Shown here in pieces: positions 44,791 to 53,260 of a stretch of 64,000 nucleotides of DNA. The stretch comes from an uncultured Desulfovibrio sp. (lineage in GTDB: Bacteria > Desulfobacterota > Desulfovibrionia > Desulfovibrionales > Desulfovibrionaceae): the NCBI GenBank assembly GCA_913063155.1, contig CAJXYU010000001.1, positions 186,001-250,000 of the forward strand, in the 5' to 3' direction. The stretch's first letter is position 1. Every line of letters begins with the position of its first letter. The notes beneath the pieces were generated by a model, which was not told where the DNA came from, made no database searches, and was given only the letters and a program-made list of their open reading frames with translations. Made by a program: the position numbers and the translations under genes.

Positions 44791-45156
44791 TTATTCGGCG
44801 AATATTTCGCGTTTCGTCACCGCCTCGGACTTGATCCGGTCCAGGAGGTCAGCCAGGGCTGGTTTGACGTTCTCGCGAATATCCCCGGCAACGATGAGAA
44901 ACAACACGTCATCACCGGGCTGCATCAGGCCCTCGTTGGCCTTGCAGACCGCCCGCCAGATGCCCTCACGGGCCTCGATTTCCTGGCGGATCTCCTCCAT
45001 CTTCTCGTAATCCGGCGTAATCTCGATGCCGGTGACCGTGGAACGGTCCCGGCGCGACCAACCGCGCACGGTTCCGTTGTGTACCAGCACCATACCCACG
45101 TTGTCGTTGAAGCCGGGTTCATTTTTCAGTCTTGCTATTTCCTTGCTTATATCCAT
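44791..45156 (-). CDS. moaE: Molybdopterin synthase catalytic subunit MoaE
   Basis: The 121-residue protein resembles a short MoaE: the VGMVLVHNGTVRG segment near the N-terminus corresponds to the VGAxVxFxGxVR signature, and a C-terminal half rich in Lys/Arg follows. MoaE, with the sulfur donor MoaD, makes molybdopterin from precursor Z; moaD is not adjacent. AAGGAGCAG precedes the ATG at 45156, and residues encoded upstream of it are unlikely. It is the first gene of a moaE - FmdE-MoeA - moaA run on the minus strand. Confidence 0.8.
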   Translation of the reverse strand: MDISKEIARLKNEPGFNDNVGMVLVHNGTVRGWSRRDRSTVTGIEITPDYEKMEEIRQEIEAREGIWRAVCKANEGLMQPGDDVLFLIVAGDIRENVKPALADLLDRIKSEAVTKREIFAE

Positions 45157-45189
45157 GGCTGCTCCTTGGCTCCTTCTTTTTGGTCCTTT

Positions 45190-45217
45190 ATGGTATGTTT
45201 TCATCCACTTTCGTCAA
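45190..45217 (-). promoter_or_regulatory. Candidate moaE promoter
   Basis: On the minus strand, TTGACG (45217-45212) and TACCAT (45195-45190) are separated by 16 bases, about 35 bases before the moaE ATG. Confidence 0.45.
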
Positions 45218-45605
45218 GAAAACCCCACTCGCGCGGGAACAGGCACCGCATTCTCGCGAAGGGTTATAACGCGGGAAAATAATACAACCAGACCTCGGAC
45301 CGTGTATACTCCAAAATAAGTGAAAGAATAATCCCCGGATTGGCAGACACTTACGCTAAAGCACCACTCGACCACTCCTCCCTCATGCGCGTTCCGGCCC
45401 GGTATGAGCCAGCCCGATTCCATCTCTGCGCGGATCAGGCCCGAGTCCGCAGAATGGAATAATACCGGGATTCATTGTTCGGCATTGGCGGCCTGACGAC
45501 GTCACCGGCTCCCCCGCCTGACCTCCACCAGGCACAGCCGGCGCTATCCAAGGCCACCGACACCATGACCCTCGTCGGACAATGAGTCGGACGCAACTGA
45601 TATGA
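45218..45605. other. Gene-free region between moaE and ispH
   Basis: Between the moaE promoter region and the hairpin at 45606 I see no supportable gene. A 97-codon open frame on the minus strand (45383-45676) lacks a ribosome binding site and has no protein-like character. The region may contain part of a leader RNA or a small RNA, but the sequence does not allow a firm assignment. Confidence 0.45.
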
Positions 45606-45652
45606 GGGGCCAGGCAGCTTCCGAAATGCCCGTCTCGGAACCTCCTGGCCCC
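45606..45652. other. Long two-part hairpin downstream of ispH
   Basis: GGGGCCAGG (45606-45614) pairs with CCTGGCCCC (45644-45652). Inside it, TTCCGA (45619-45624) pairs with TCGGAA (45635-45640). Neither side carries a proper T-run, so it is either a poor terminator for ispH (stop at 45724) or a structured RNA element. Confidence 0.5.
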
Positions 45653-45723
45653 ATCCTTATTTACGGATTTGGGCATAACGCGGACAAGCCCTGACGGACG
45701 GGGTGCATGCGTTTTGATTCCGG

Positions 45724-46584
45724 CTAGCCGAACGATTCAAGTTTCCTGATCACCGCCTCGACCAGGTCGCGGGGAGTGGAAGCCCCGGCTGTGACGCCCA
45801 CGCGTGCAAACTTTCCGTAGACCTCGGGGTCCAGTTCGTCGGCGGTCTCCACATGCACGGCCGGAGTGCCCTGCTCCTGGACCACTTGGGCCAGCCTGCG
45901 GGTATTGCCGCTGTTCCGCCCGCCCACCACGACCATGGCGTCCACTTCGCGGGCGAGTTGCATGGCCTCCTTCTGGCGCAGTTTGGTGGCGTCGCAGATG
46001 GTGTGCAGCACCACCACGTCCTTGGCGGAATCCGCTTCCAACTCCTTTGCCATACGCTCGAAGAGTTGCCTGTCCTGGGTGGTCTGGGCGGCCAGTACGT
46101 AGCCCTTGTCCGCTTTCCAGGAAAAAGCCTCCAATTCCCGAGGATCGCCGAAGACCAGGGCCTTATTGTGGGCATAGCTCACCAGGCCGCGCACCTCGGG
46201 GTGATCCTCCTCGCCGTAGAGCAACAGATCGCGGCCGTCCTTGGTGTGGCGGGCAATGAGAAGCTGGGCCTTTTTCACCTTGGGGCAGGTGGCGTCCTTG
46301 ATGGTCACGTTGCGGGCCTCGAGCTCGGCCTCCACCTGGCGGGTGATGCCATGGGCCCTGATGACCACATACCCTCGTTCGGGCACATCCTGCGGTTCCT
46401 CGGCAATGACGACGCCCTTGCGGGCATAGCGTTCCAACACCTGGGGGTTGTGGATGATGGGCCCAAGGATGTGGATGGGTTGGCCCGCACGCTCCTCGAT
46501 GAGCCGGTCAAGACGCTGGAGGGCGAGGTCCACCCCCATGCAGAATCCGGCGGTTTTGGCAAGTTTAACGATCAACTGTGACAT
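45724..46584 (-). CDS. ispH: 4-hydroxy-3-methylbut-2-enyl diphosphate reductase IspH
   Basis: The 286-residue protein is the last enzyme of the non-mevalonate isoprenoid pathway and makes IPP and DMAPP. The three cysteine ligands of the iron-sulfur cluster are visible: Cys15 in GFCMGVDLAL, one in IKDATCPKVKKAQ and one in HTICDATKLRQ. HNPQV, RAHG and VGGRNSGNTRRL motifs are all intact. It is a single-gene unit on the minus strand, divergent from a TetR-family gene. Confidence 0.97.
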   Translation of the reverse strand: MSQLIVKLAKTAGFCMGVDLALQRLDRLIEERAGQPIHILGPIIHNPQVLERYARKGVVIAEEPQDVPERGYVVIRAHGITRQVEAELEARNVTIKDATCPKVKKAQLLIARHTKDGRDLLLYGEEDHPEVRGLVSYAHNKALVFGDPRELEAFSWKADKGYVLAAQTTQDRQLFERMAKELEADSAKDVVVLHTICDATKLRQKEAMQLAREVDAMVVVGGRNSGNTRRLAQVVQEQGTPAVHVETADELDPEVYGKFARVGVTAGASTPRDLVEAVIRKLESFG

Positions 46585-46720
46585 TCTTTTCCACTCAATT
46601 TATGTTTATTTTCACGAACTACATGTTTTTTCACAAATACTTTCTTGACTCCGGCCCCTCTTCCGACCTTTACACTATTCCACCCTTGACAATTTGCGCA
46701 ACACAAGGGAGACTTCCTGT

Positions 46721-46750
46721 TTCAAACGCCCGTTTTAAACGATTTTGAAC
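46721..46750. promoter_or_regulatory. Nested palindromic operator candidate of CerR-like regulator
   Basis: AAACG-CC-CGTTT-T-AAACG (46724-46741) forms two overlapping dyads. An outer pair CCTGTTTCAAA / TTTTGAACAGG spans 46716-46753. It lies 10-40 bases before the regulator ATG, suggesting autoregulation. Confidence 0.55.
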
Positions 46751-46760
46751 AGGAGAGAAC

Positions 46761-47399
46761 ATGAACAAGAATGACGTGAGTACCAAAACCGCCCTGCTGG
46801 AAGCAGCAGTCAAGGTATTCGCCGCCAAAGGGTTTTCCTCGGCCACTGTGCGCGAAATCTGCCAGCTTGCCAACGCCAACGTGGCGGCGGTGAACTACCA
46901 TTTCGGGGGCAAGGACGCCCTGTACAGCGCAGTATTGGAGCATGTCATCGGCAGGCGGACCGAATTGTTCCGCACCGGAGACAGAGACCCCGACGCAAGC
47001 CCGGAACAGAGACTCGAGGCCTACATCAGACGCAAGCTTCGGGACATCTATGCCTTGGACGGCGTCACGGGGCTGGCTTCGGACCACTGGGCCATTTTTC
47101 TGATGGAAGTGGCCAACCCCAGCGAAAACCTCAATCTCCTGGTGGAGCAATATGTTCAAGCGGCCGTTGATGAACTGCGCGGCATCGTCGCCGAACTGCT
47201 GAACCTCCCGCCCATGGACCAGGAAGTGCAGGACAGCGCACTCAGCATCTGGGGACAGTTGCTGGACCCGTTGGTCATGATGCCCATCACCGACCGCCTC
47301 ACCCCGCCGCGAGCACGGGTGCAGGAAGATCTGGACCGCTTTGCGGAACACATGGTCACGTTCACCCTTGGAGGCCTGCTCGCAATACGGGACTCCTGA
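46761..47399 (+). CDS. TetR-family regulator with CerR-type C-terminal domain
   Basis: The 212-residue protein has a TetR DNA-binding domain (AAVKVFAAKGFSSATVREICQLANANVAAVNYHFGGK, in two parts around residues 14-50). The C-terminal part (YIRRKLRDIYALDG, DHWAIFLMEVANP) resembles the CerR/DUF1956 group, e.g. YbhR-operon regulators that usually sit before an HlyD-ABC efflux pump. Here the next gene is only an 80-residue membrane protein. AGGAGAGAAC precedes the ATG. Confidence 0.9.
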   Translation: MNKNDVSTKTALLEAAVKVFAAKGFSSATVREICQLANANVAAVNYHFGGKDALYSAVLEHVIGRRTELFRTGDRDPDASPEQRLEAYIRRKLRDIYALDGVTGLASDHWAIFLMEVANPSENLNLLVEQYVQAAVDELRGIVAELLNLPPMDQEVQDSALSIWGQLLDPLVMMPITDRLTPPRARVQEDLDRFAEHMVTFTLGGLLAIRDS

Positions 47400-47539
47400 C
47401 GTCGCGTCCATCTTTTCGTTCACTGTAAAGAACTGATGCGGCGCCGGAACGGCCAGGAAATTCAGCCGCTTTTTTTTCAGTGAACGATCCGACCGGAACG
47501 CCCCTGCGTCCCGCGGACACAACACAGGAGCGTATCGCA

Positions 47540-47782
47540 ATGAACTCTTCCAACAAGAACAAGGCCATCAATCCTCTCTACAAAAAACGCTGGCTGGTCG
47601 CAGGCATAACCGCCCTGGCGGCGCTCCTCTGTCTCATCATGCTGATCGTCTGGGAAACCTGGTCCGACGTCATGGCCCTGAGCGCCGACAATGCGGTCAA
47701 GGTCTCGACCATGACCGTTGCTTCCCGGGGAACAGCCGACGGGATTCCCCAACTCCGCCGGACGCGTTCTTCCATGAACTGA
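47540..47782 (+). CDS. Small single-helix membrane protein, unknown
   Basis: An 80-residue frame begins MNSSNKNKAINPLYKKRW and contains one membrane helix (LVAGITALAALLCLIMLIVW). The C-terminal 40 residues are polar and unremarkable. AGGAG lies nine bases before the ATG at 47540. I do not recognise it. Its place after a CerR-like regulator is where an HlyD membrane-fusion gene usually sits, and the positively charged start plus one helix would fit the beginning of such a protein, so it could be a remnant; the sequence alone cannot show this. Confidence 0.55.
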   Translation: MNSSNKNKAINPLYKKRWLVAGITALAALLCLIMLIVWETWSDVMALSADNAVKVSTMTVASRGTADGIPQLRRTRSSMN

Positions 47783-47905
47783 GCCCTCCAGCGAGCGTCC
47801 CGCAACAGGAAGAGGGCTTTTGTGAACGGCCGTAGCGTTACCTCTCAACAGTTACAAGCATCCCAAAGGGTTGACCCCTGTCCGGGATAGCGTTTATTTG
47901 AAGAG

Positions 47906-48718
47906 ATGGCCCGCTTCCCCTGCCTGACACCGGCATTCCTTTTCCTGCTCTTCTGGAGCCTCCCGGCATTGGCCACCACCCCGACCTTCAAAGCCAAGGT
48001 CATCGCCGCCTATCCGCACGACCCGCAGTCCTCCACACAAGGGCTGGTCTTCATGGACGGCATGCTCCTGGAAAGCACCGGAGGCTACGGGCATTCCACC
48101 ATCCGCGAGGTACGGCTCGAGACCGGGGAAGTCCTGCGAACCACCAAGTTGAACCCGGACCACTTCGGCGAGGGCCTTGCCGTCCTCCACGGCAAGGCCT
48201 ACGTACTGACCTGGCTTTCCGGCGAAGGATACATTTTCGATCTCTCGGATTTCAAGGAGAGCTGGCCCGATTTCATCCAGACAGGGACCTTTTCCACCCC
48301 CCCAATGGACGGAGCCACCGAAGGCTGGGGCCTGGCGTTCGACGGCAAACACCTGCTCCTGAGCAACGGCTCCAGCAAACTGCGATGGCTGGCCCCGGCC
48401 ACAATGGAGGTCGTCCGGACGGTCACGGTCGTCAATGGAGAAAAGGAAATTCCTTACCTCAACGAACTGGAGTGGGTAAACGGCTTTATCCTGGCCAACA
48501 TCTGGAAACGGGAGCGCATCGCCGTCATCGCCCCGGACACCGGGCTGGTGCGTGCCTGGATCGACCTGTCTCCGCTCATCACCCGACGCAACCGCCGGGC
48601 CGGCGTGCCCAACGGCATCGCCTACGACGCCGTAGGCAAACGGCTGTTCGTCACCGGCAAACGCTGGGACACCCTGTACGAGATCAAGGTGCCGGAGATG
48701 TTGCAAGCCGAGGAATAA
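47906..48718 (+). CDS. Secreted glutaminyl-peptide cyclotransferase
   Basis: The 270-residue protein begins with a signal peptide (MARFPCLTPAFLFLLFWSLPALA). The body matches the plant/bacterial-type glutaminyl cyclase five-bladed propeller: PHDPQSSTQGLVFMDGMLLESTGGYG, GEGLAVLHGKAYVLTWLSG and the late NELEWVNGFILANIW...PNGIAYD. It converts N-terminal glutamine of exported peptides to pyroglutamate. The start has only a weak ribosome binding site (GAAGAG directly before ATG); possible TTGACC promoter at 47871 would leave almost no leader. Confidence 0.9.
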   Translation: MARFPCLTPAFLFLLFWSLPALATTPTFKAKVIAAYPHDPQSSTQGLVFMDGMLLESTGGYGHSTIREVRLETGEVLRTTKLNPDHFGEGLAVLHGKAYVLTWLSGEGYIFDLSDFKESWPDFIQTGTFSTPPMDGATEGWGLAFDGKHLLLSNGSSKLRWLAPATMEVVRTVTVVNGEKEIPYLNELEWVNGFILANIWKRERIAVIAPDTGLVRAWIDLSPLITRRNRRAGVPNGIAYDAVGKRLFVTGKRWDTLYEIKVPEMLQAEE

Positions 48719-48851
48719 AAAAGCTCCCGGGCGGCAGAAGCAATGGCCGCCGTCATGAGGAAACCATACAACAAGGCATGCAAAGACTCTCAGTGAGCCG
48801 CAAAAGCATACGGCCACTGAAGCCTGTCGCCTGCACAAAAGAGAGGATGCC

Positions 48852-49541
48852 ATGAAATTGTCGGAAGTGGTCCCGTGGGGAAGATCCCTGGGGGAATACA
48901 GGGAAATGTTTTCGCTTACAGGCAGCGATCTCGACAAAAAGATACTCGGCTGCGGCGATGGTCCCGCCTGCTTCAACGCGGAATTGTCGAAGACCGGCGG
49001 CACAATCGTATCTGTCGATCCGGTATACCAATTCAGCGAAGAGCAGATACGCATGCGCATTGACGAAGTCTATTCTCAGGTCATGGGACAAGTGGCAAAG
49101 AACATCGGCGACTATGTCTGGAAAAACATGGGCAGCCCTGAGGAACTGGGAAAGGTCAGGATGGATTCCATGATCACGTTCCTGAACGATTACGAAGCCG
49201 GGAAAAAAGAAGGCAGGTACGTCAACGCATCACTGCCGGAACTGCCGTTTGCGGACAACGAATTCGACTTGGCGCTGTGCTCCCATTACCTGTTCCTGTA
49301 CAGCAGGCACGTGAATGAAGCGCAGCATATTGCATCCATGAAGGAACTCTGCCGTGTGGCCGGTGAAGTCCGAGTCTATCCGTTGCTGTCGATCGACGAC
49401 AATACGCAATCAAGGCACCTGGATTCCGTGAGAACCGCCTTGTCCGAGAACGGCATCACCACCTCGCTGGTCCCGGTCGAATATGAATTCCAGAAAGGCG
49501 CCACTGAAATGCTGGTGGCAAAACAGGAGCCAAAAGGCTAG
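48852..49541 (+). CDS. Class I SAM-dependent methyltransferase, unknown substrate
   Basis: The 229-residue protein has a methyltransferase motif I in ILGCGDGPACFNAELSKTG, an acidic beta-2 end in IVSVDPVYQFS, and ASLPELPFADNEFDLALCSHYLFLY as the motif II/III region. A helical insertion of about 70 residues (around 70-125) separates the two. The substrate is not deducible. GAGGATGCC lies before the ATG. It is followed 61 bases later by the HAD hydrolase gene and they may share a transcript. Confidence 0.82.
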   Translation: MKLSEVVPWGRSLGEYREMFSLTGSDLDKKILGCGDGPACFNAELSKTGGTIVSVDPVYQFSEEQIRMRIDEVYSQVMGQVAKNIGDYVWKNMGSPEELGKVRMDSMITFLNDYEAGKKEGRYVNASLPELPFADNEFDLALCSHYLFLYSRHVNEAQHIASMKELCRVAGEVRVYPLLSIDDNTQSRHLDSVRTALSENGITTSLVPVEYEFQKGATEMLVAKQEPKG

Positions 49542-49602
49542 GCCCTCCGGAGTCCTGATGTGCCCGCAACCATATTGATGGAAATACATTGAGAAATTGA
49601 GC

Positions 49603-50325
49603 ATGAAGCGACAACTCAAGGCAGCTTTTTTCGACATGGGGGAAACGTTGTATACGTACAAGGCTCTTCCCCTCAGCTGGAAAGCCCACTATCCGCAAAG
49701 CTGGACAAGGGCGCTCACCCGAATCGGGGTGGAGCCGTCAGGGGCGCGGCTGGACGCCTTGGCGGATTACCTGACGCAATTCGACACGAGAGAGGTCGCC
49801 CGCGAAGTGGAGTATGACGCCGAGCACATCTTCTCCGGGGCAATGAATGCCATCGGGGTTGATGTCCAATTGCAGGAGGAGGCCTCCAATGCGTTTTTCG
49901 ATTACTTCAGGCAATCTCTCACCCCTTATGAAGAGACCATTGCCGTTCTCAACCATTTTCGGGAAACCGGGGTATATATCGGCGCCTTGACCGATGTTGC
50001 CTACGGCATGCCGGAACACTTCATTGCCGACGACCTGAAACAGGTCGGTGTTCTTGAGTTTATGGACAGCTGGAAGACTTCGGTTCAAGTGGGCTTGAGA
50101 AAGCCCAACCCCAAGGGGTTGCGGCTGTTGTGTCTTGAGGCGGACTGCAGGCCGAAAGAAGCCGTTTATGTGGGCAATGAACGAAAAGACATCGAATGCG
50201 CCAATGCCGCGGGACTGGTTGCCGTGCTCATCCACCGCTCAGACAGCGGAGCGCCGGCATGGGGACAGGACCATACAATTACATCACTGGCCGGATGTGA
50301 AGCCATTTTCAAAGAGACGTATTGA
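49603..50325 (+). CDS. HAD-family hydrolase
   Basis: The 240-residue protein follows the HAD layout with nucleophile Asp in AAFFDMGETLYTY, motif II in GALTDVAYGMP, Lys in LRKPNPKGLRL and motif IV in YVGNERKDIECANAAG. The nucleophile motif is D-M-G-E-T, with Gly where phosphatases carry the second Asp, which changes or removes acid catalysis. A dehalogenase- or phosphatase-like role is possible. The ATG at 49603 is preferred over the TTG two codons upstream. Confidence 0.85.
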   Translation: MKRQLKAAFFDMGETLYTYKALPLSWKAHYPQSWTRALTRIGVEPSGARLDALADYLTQFDTREVAREVEYDAEHIFSGAMNAIGVDVQLQEEASNAFFDYFRQSLTPYEETIAVLNHFRETGVYIGALTDVAYGMPEHFIADDLKQVGVLEFMDSWKTSVQVGLRKPNPKGLRLLCLEADCRPKEAVYVGNERKDIECANAAGLVAVLIHRSDSGAPAWGQDHTITSLAGCEAIFKETY

Positions 50326-50469
50326 GATGAAGCCCTGTCTCAAAGATGCCCCGGGCCGGAAAGAGCCAAGCCTTTTCCATCAATCCCGTGAAAACCGGAA
50401 TCAAACGCCCGCCCGGCAACTCGCAGGGCAGCCGGGCGGAGCGTCATGAAATTCTGAAAAAGGGGTTGC

Positions 50470-50503
50470 GGGGGAGATATCTTTTTCCGAAGCCTTCTCC
50501 CCC
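50470..50503 (-). terminator. Probable terminator of lgt
   Basis: GGGGGAGA (50470-50477) pairs with TCTCCCCC (50496-50503). On the minus strand the stem is followed by GCAACCCCTTTTT. A second GC-rich hairpin (CCGCCCGGC/GCCGGGCGG, 50409-50439) lies further on and may end the HAD gene. Confidence 0.6.
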
Positions 50504-50527
50504 ATAAACAACTTCACAAAAACACAG

Positions 50528-51298
50528 TTACTGCTTTCTGGACATCAGCCACACGCCCAGGAGAATCATCGGGAGGCACAGCACCTGGCCCATGCTCATC
50601 CAGTTCATGGCCACAAACCCCAGCTGGGCGTCGGGCTCGCGGGCGAACTCCACCAGGAACCGGAACACGCCGTATCCCAGCAGGAACAGGCCGCCAACGG
50701 CTCCGCGCGGCCTCGGCTTGGACGAATACCACCAAAGGATGACGAACAGGGCCAGCCCCTCCAGCAAGGCCTCGTAGAGTTGGGAGGGGTGCCGGGGCAG
50801 ATTGCCCGCGCCAGGAAAGACCATCCCCCACCAGCCGTCCGTGTGCCGTCCCCAGAGTTCGCCGTTGATGAAGTTGCCCAGGCGGCCGAAAAAAAGCCCC
50901 GGCGGCACCAGCGGAGCGACGAAGTCACCCACGGCCAGCAACGATTTGCCCTTGTTGCGGGCGAAGAGGGCGCAGGCGGCGATCACGCCTAAGACACCGC
51001 CGTGAAAGGACATGCCTCCATTCCACACGGCGATGATTTCGGTGGGATTGGAGAGATAATAGGACGCGTTGTAGAAAAACACATAACCCAGGCGGCCGCC
51101 CAGCACGATACCGAGAATGAGATAGGTAACGAAATCGTCCATTTCGGAGGCGGTCCAGCCGCTGCCCGGCCGACTGGCGCGCCAGCGGCCCAGGGCCCAG
51201 CCCAGTACCACGCCGACGACGTACATCATGCCGTACCAGCGGGCCTGAAACGGACCTATCTGAAAGATGACCGGGTCGAATTGAGGATATTGCAGCAT
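50528..51298 (-). CDS. lgt: Prolipoprotein diacylglyceryl transferase Lgt
   Basis: The 256-residue inner membrane protein transfers diacylglycerol to the lipobox cysteine of prolipoproteins. The Lgt signature [14 protein letters not shown] is intact, as are the N-terminal [16 protein letters not shown] and [10 protein letters not shown] segments and about seven membrane helices. It is a single-gene unit on the minus strand. The start [15 protein letters not shown] fits the family. Confidence 0.97.
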   Translation of the reverse strand: MLQYPQFDPVIFQIGPFQARWYGMMYVVGVVLGWALGRWRASRPGSGWTASEMDDFVTYLILGIVLGGRLGYVFFYNASYYLSNPTEIIAVWNGGMSFHGGVLGVIAACALFARNKGKSLLAVGDFVAPLVPPGLFFGRLGNFINGELWGRHTDGWWGMVFPGAGNLPRHPSQLYEALLEGLALFVILWWYSSKPRPRGAVGGLFLLGYGVFRFLVEFAREPDAQLGFVAMNWMSMGQVLCLPMILLGVWLMSRKQ

Positions 51299-51485
51299 AT
51301 TTTCTCCGGTAAATCGGATTGTTGGAGTGACTCTTGCCGCTCTGTCATAGTCGCATCGACGGGTCCTGACAAGACGCTTGCACTCAGCAGGAAAACAGGC
51401 GGGGGCCGCACATTCCGCATCCCTTTGTTTTTTTGAAAGTTTGCGCTAAAGTCGTCAAGGAATCACCCCCAGCACGAGGCACGCG

Positions 51486-52232
51486 ATGAGCACCGAACAG
51501 GAACTCGACATACTGGAAATGCCCTTCGAGGGGCTGGCCGCCTACTGGCTGTCCATCAAGAAGATCATGGACGGGCGCAAGGGCAAGACCATCATCAAGG
51601 ACGAAATCGCGGGAACGCAGGAGACCTACATCAAACACCTGCTGGAAACCGTGTTCACCAAGATGGATCACACCCTGGTGCGCAAGCTGGCCGAGGTAAA
51701 ACGCGACACCCTGCTGGACGACTACCGCCGCAAGATCGACCTCATGCGCCTGGCCCTCTTCGCCATCGCCTCCCGGGAAAATCCGCGAGTCACCCTGGTA
51801 CGCATGGACTCCAAGTTCTCCCACGCACCTATGAGCGAAAAAAGGGCTTTCGACATGGCCCAGGGCCTCATGGACGCGGTCAGGGAAAAAGGGGCGGACA
51901 AACCGACGCTGTTGGCCGTGGACCACAAGATGCCCTATGACCGTCTCGTGGTGAAGCTGCTCTTCTACGTCATGTATTCGCGCCCGGACAAACACAGCCT
52001 GACCGGGCTGCTGCGCTACACCCGATCCCGCTATTTCACCGAAGGCCTTTCCCTGGCCATCGACAACTTCGAAGCCGATTTCGTGGCCTACCACCTGGAA
52101 GGAATCCGCGACCAGACCATCTCCGAAACCCGGCGCAAGATGGATATGTCTCTGGAAATGGCCGTGGGCATCAGGGACAAGCTGCACTACGACGACATAT
52201 TCAGGATCGCCAAGGCCTACATGCCCACCTAG
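51486..52232 (+). CDS. Conserved hypothetical protein
   Basis: The 248-residue protein is soluble, mostly alpha-helical and charged, with no signal peptide, membrane helix or motif I can identify. It begins MSTEQELDILEMPFEGLAAY and ends near YDDIFRIAKAYMPT. Codon use and GC content match the neighbours, so it is very likely a real gene. A GAGG sequence lies before the ATG. A long open frame on the other strand covering this region is a shadow. Confidence 0.7.
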   Translation: MSTEQELDILEMPFEGLAAYWLSIKKIMDGRKGKTIIKDEIAGTQETYIKHLLETVFTKMDHTLVRKLAEVKRDTLLDDYRRKIDLMRLALFAIASRENPRVTLVRMDSKFSHAPMSEKRAFDMAQGLMDAVREKGADKPTLLAVDHKMPYDRLVVKLLFYVMYSRPDKHSLTGLLRYTRSRYFTEGLSLAIDNFEADFVAYHLEGIRDQTISETRRKMDMSLEMAVGIRDKLHYDDIFRIAKAYMPT

Positions 52233-52322
52233 CGGACGACGACCCGCAACCCTGCCGACAACAATTCCTCTTTCTGGTCTTCCCGTGCTTCGCATGGTAT
52301 ACGCTTTCCCAAAGGAGTCACC

Positions 52323-52976
52323 ATGCGAAAGCGCACAATCTGCATCACGTTCCTGACCGTGCTGACATTGGTCGCCCCGGCCCTGGCCACACCTCCGGGC
52401 ATGGTGGGCGAGCGCAATTTCGAACGGGCCCTGCGCTCGGAATGGGCGAACAAGGATATGAAAAAGGCCGAGAAATATTACTCCCGCGCCGCCAACGCCT
52501 TGGCAACGCTCATGGAGGAAAATCACAAGGACGGCGTCAACACTCGAGTTTCGCGCCTGATCATGGCAGGCATCAGCCAGTTCAAAACCGGGCGTTATCC
52601 CGAGGCGGCAGCCACCATGCGGACAGTCGCAACACAGGACAGGAGCCTTTGGGAAGCATGGCTTTATGGAGGCCTGGCGTATGCCATGACAGGAAACAGC
52701 CGGAAAGCGCTGGACATGTGGCGGCGGTTCCCTCCCGACTCGGGCCAGCGCTACCTGTTGCCCGCCATCAGAGCTCAGGTCGCGGCTCTCGAAGCCGAAG
52801 AAAAGAGCCCGCGGCAGGCTGCCAAGGCCGTCCTTTCCGCCGTGGCCGACCAGTTCCACTGGAACTATTTCAAGCCCAAGTCCCGTCGTTCCCTGGCAGC
52901 GCAGGACGACTGCTCGGGCCGATTCTGGTGGCGCTACCACTATTCCCCTTGCGATCCCAGAGTGATTGAATGGTAA
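52323..52976 (+). CDS. Exported TPR-like protein
   Basis: The 217-residue protein starts with a signal peptide (MRKRTICITFLTVLTLVAPALA). The body has a TPR-like helical repeat pattern (AEKYYSRAANALATLMEEN, TGRYPEAAATMRTV, WEAWLYGGLAYAMTGNSRKAL), followed by a tail with two cysteines (DDCSGRFWWRYHYSPCDP) that may form a disulfide. It probably works in the periplasm as a binding scaffold. AAAGGAG precedes the ATG. The function is not known. Confidence 0.75.
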   Translation: MRKRTICITFLTVLTLVAPALATPPGMVGERNFERALRSEWANKDMKKAEKYYSRAANALATLMEENHKDGVNTRVSRLIMAGISQFKTGRYPEAAATMRTVATQDRSLWEAWLYGGLAYAMTGNSRKALDMWRRFPPDSGQRYLLPAIRAQVAALEAEEKSPRQAAKAVLSAVADQFHWNYFKPKSRRSLAAQDDCSGRFWWRYHYSPCDPRVIEW

Positions 52977-52982
52977 CGGTTC

Positions 52983-53004
52983 CTCGGGGCTCTCCGGCCC
53001 CGAG
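52983..53004 (+). terminator. Weak hairpin after TPR-like gene
   Basis: CTCGGGGC (52983-52990) pairs with GCCCCGAG (52997-53004). No T-run follows, so termination is uncertain. The rest of 53005-53260 shows no gene. Confidence 0.35.
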
Positions 53005-53260
53005 CCCGGATTCACAAAACAGTCACTGCCCTGAGTCAAAAAATAACCTTCCCCATCATTCATGAATTCAACCGATATCGTTGATGATCCGCAGTTGTGC
53101 GCTCTCTTTCGGCTGAACAACGCATAGGCATCGGGCACATTCCGATACCGATTCCCGTTTCCCCATGCTATGTTTCCCGCAAAACCATTCGCCGGGGACT
53201 GCGGACGCCGAAAAGGACTTCCCCTTCCGGCACGAACGCCAAATAGCACAGGAGAAACCC

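Noticed and set aside
45383-45676. 97-codon open frame in the ispH-moaE gap
   Set aside because: No ribosome binding site, and its Gly/Arg/Pro-rich sequence shows no protein-like pattern.
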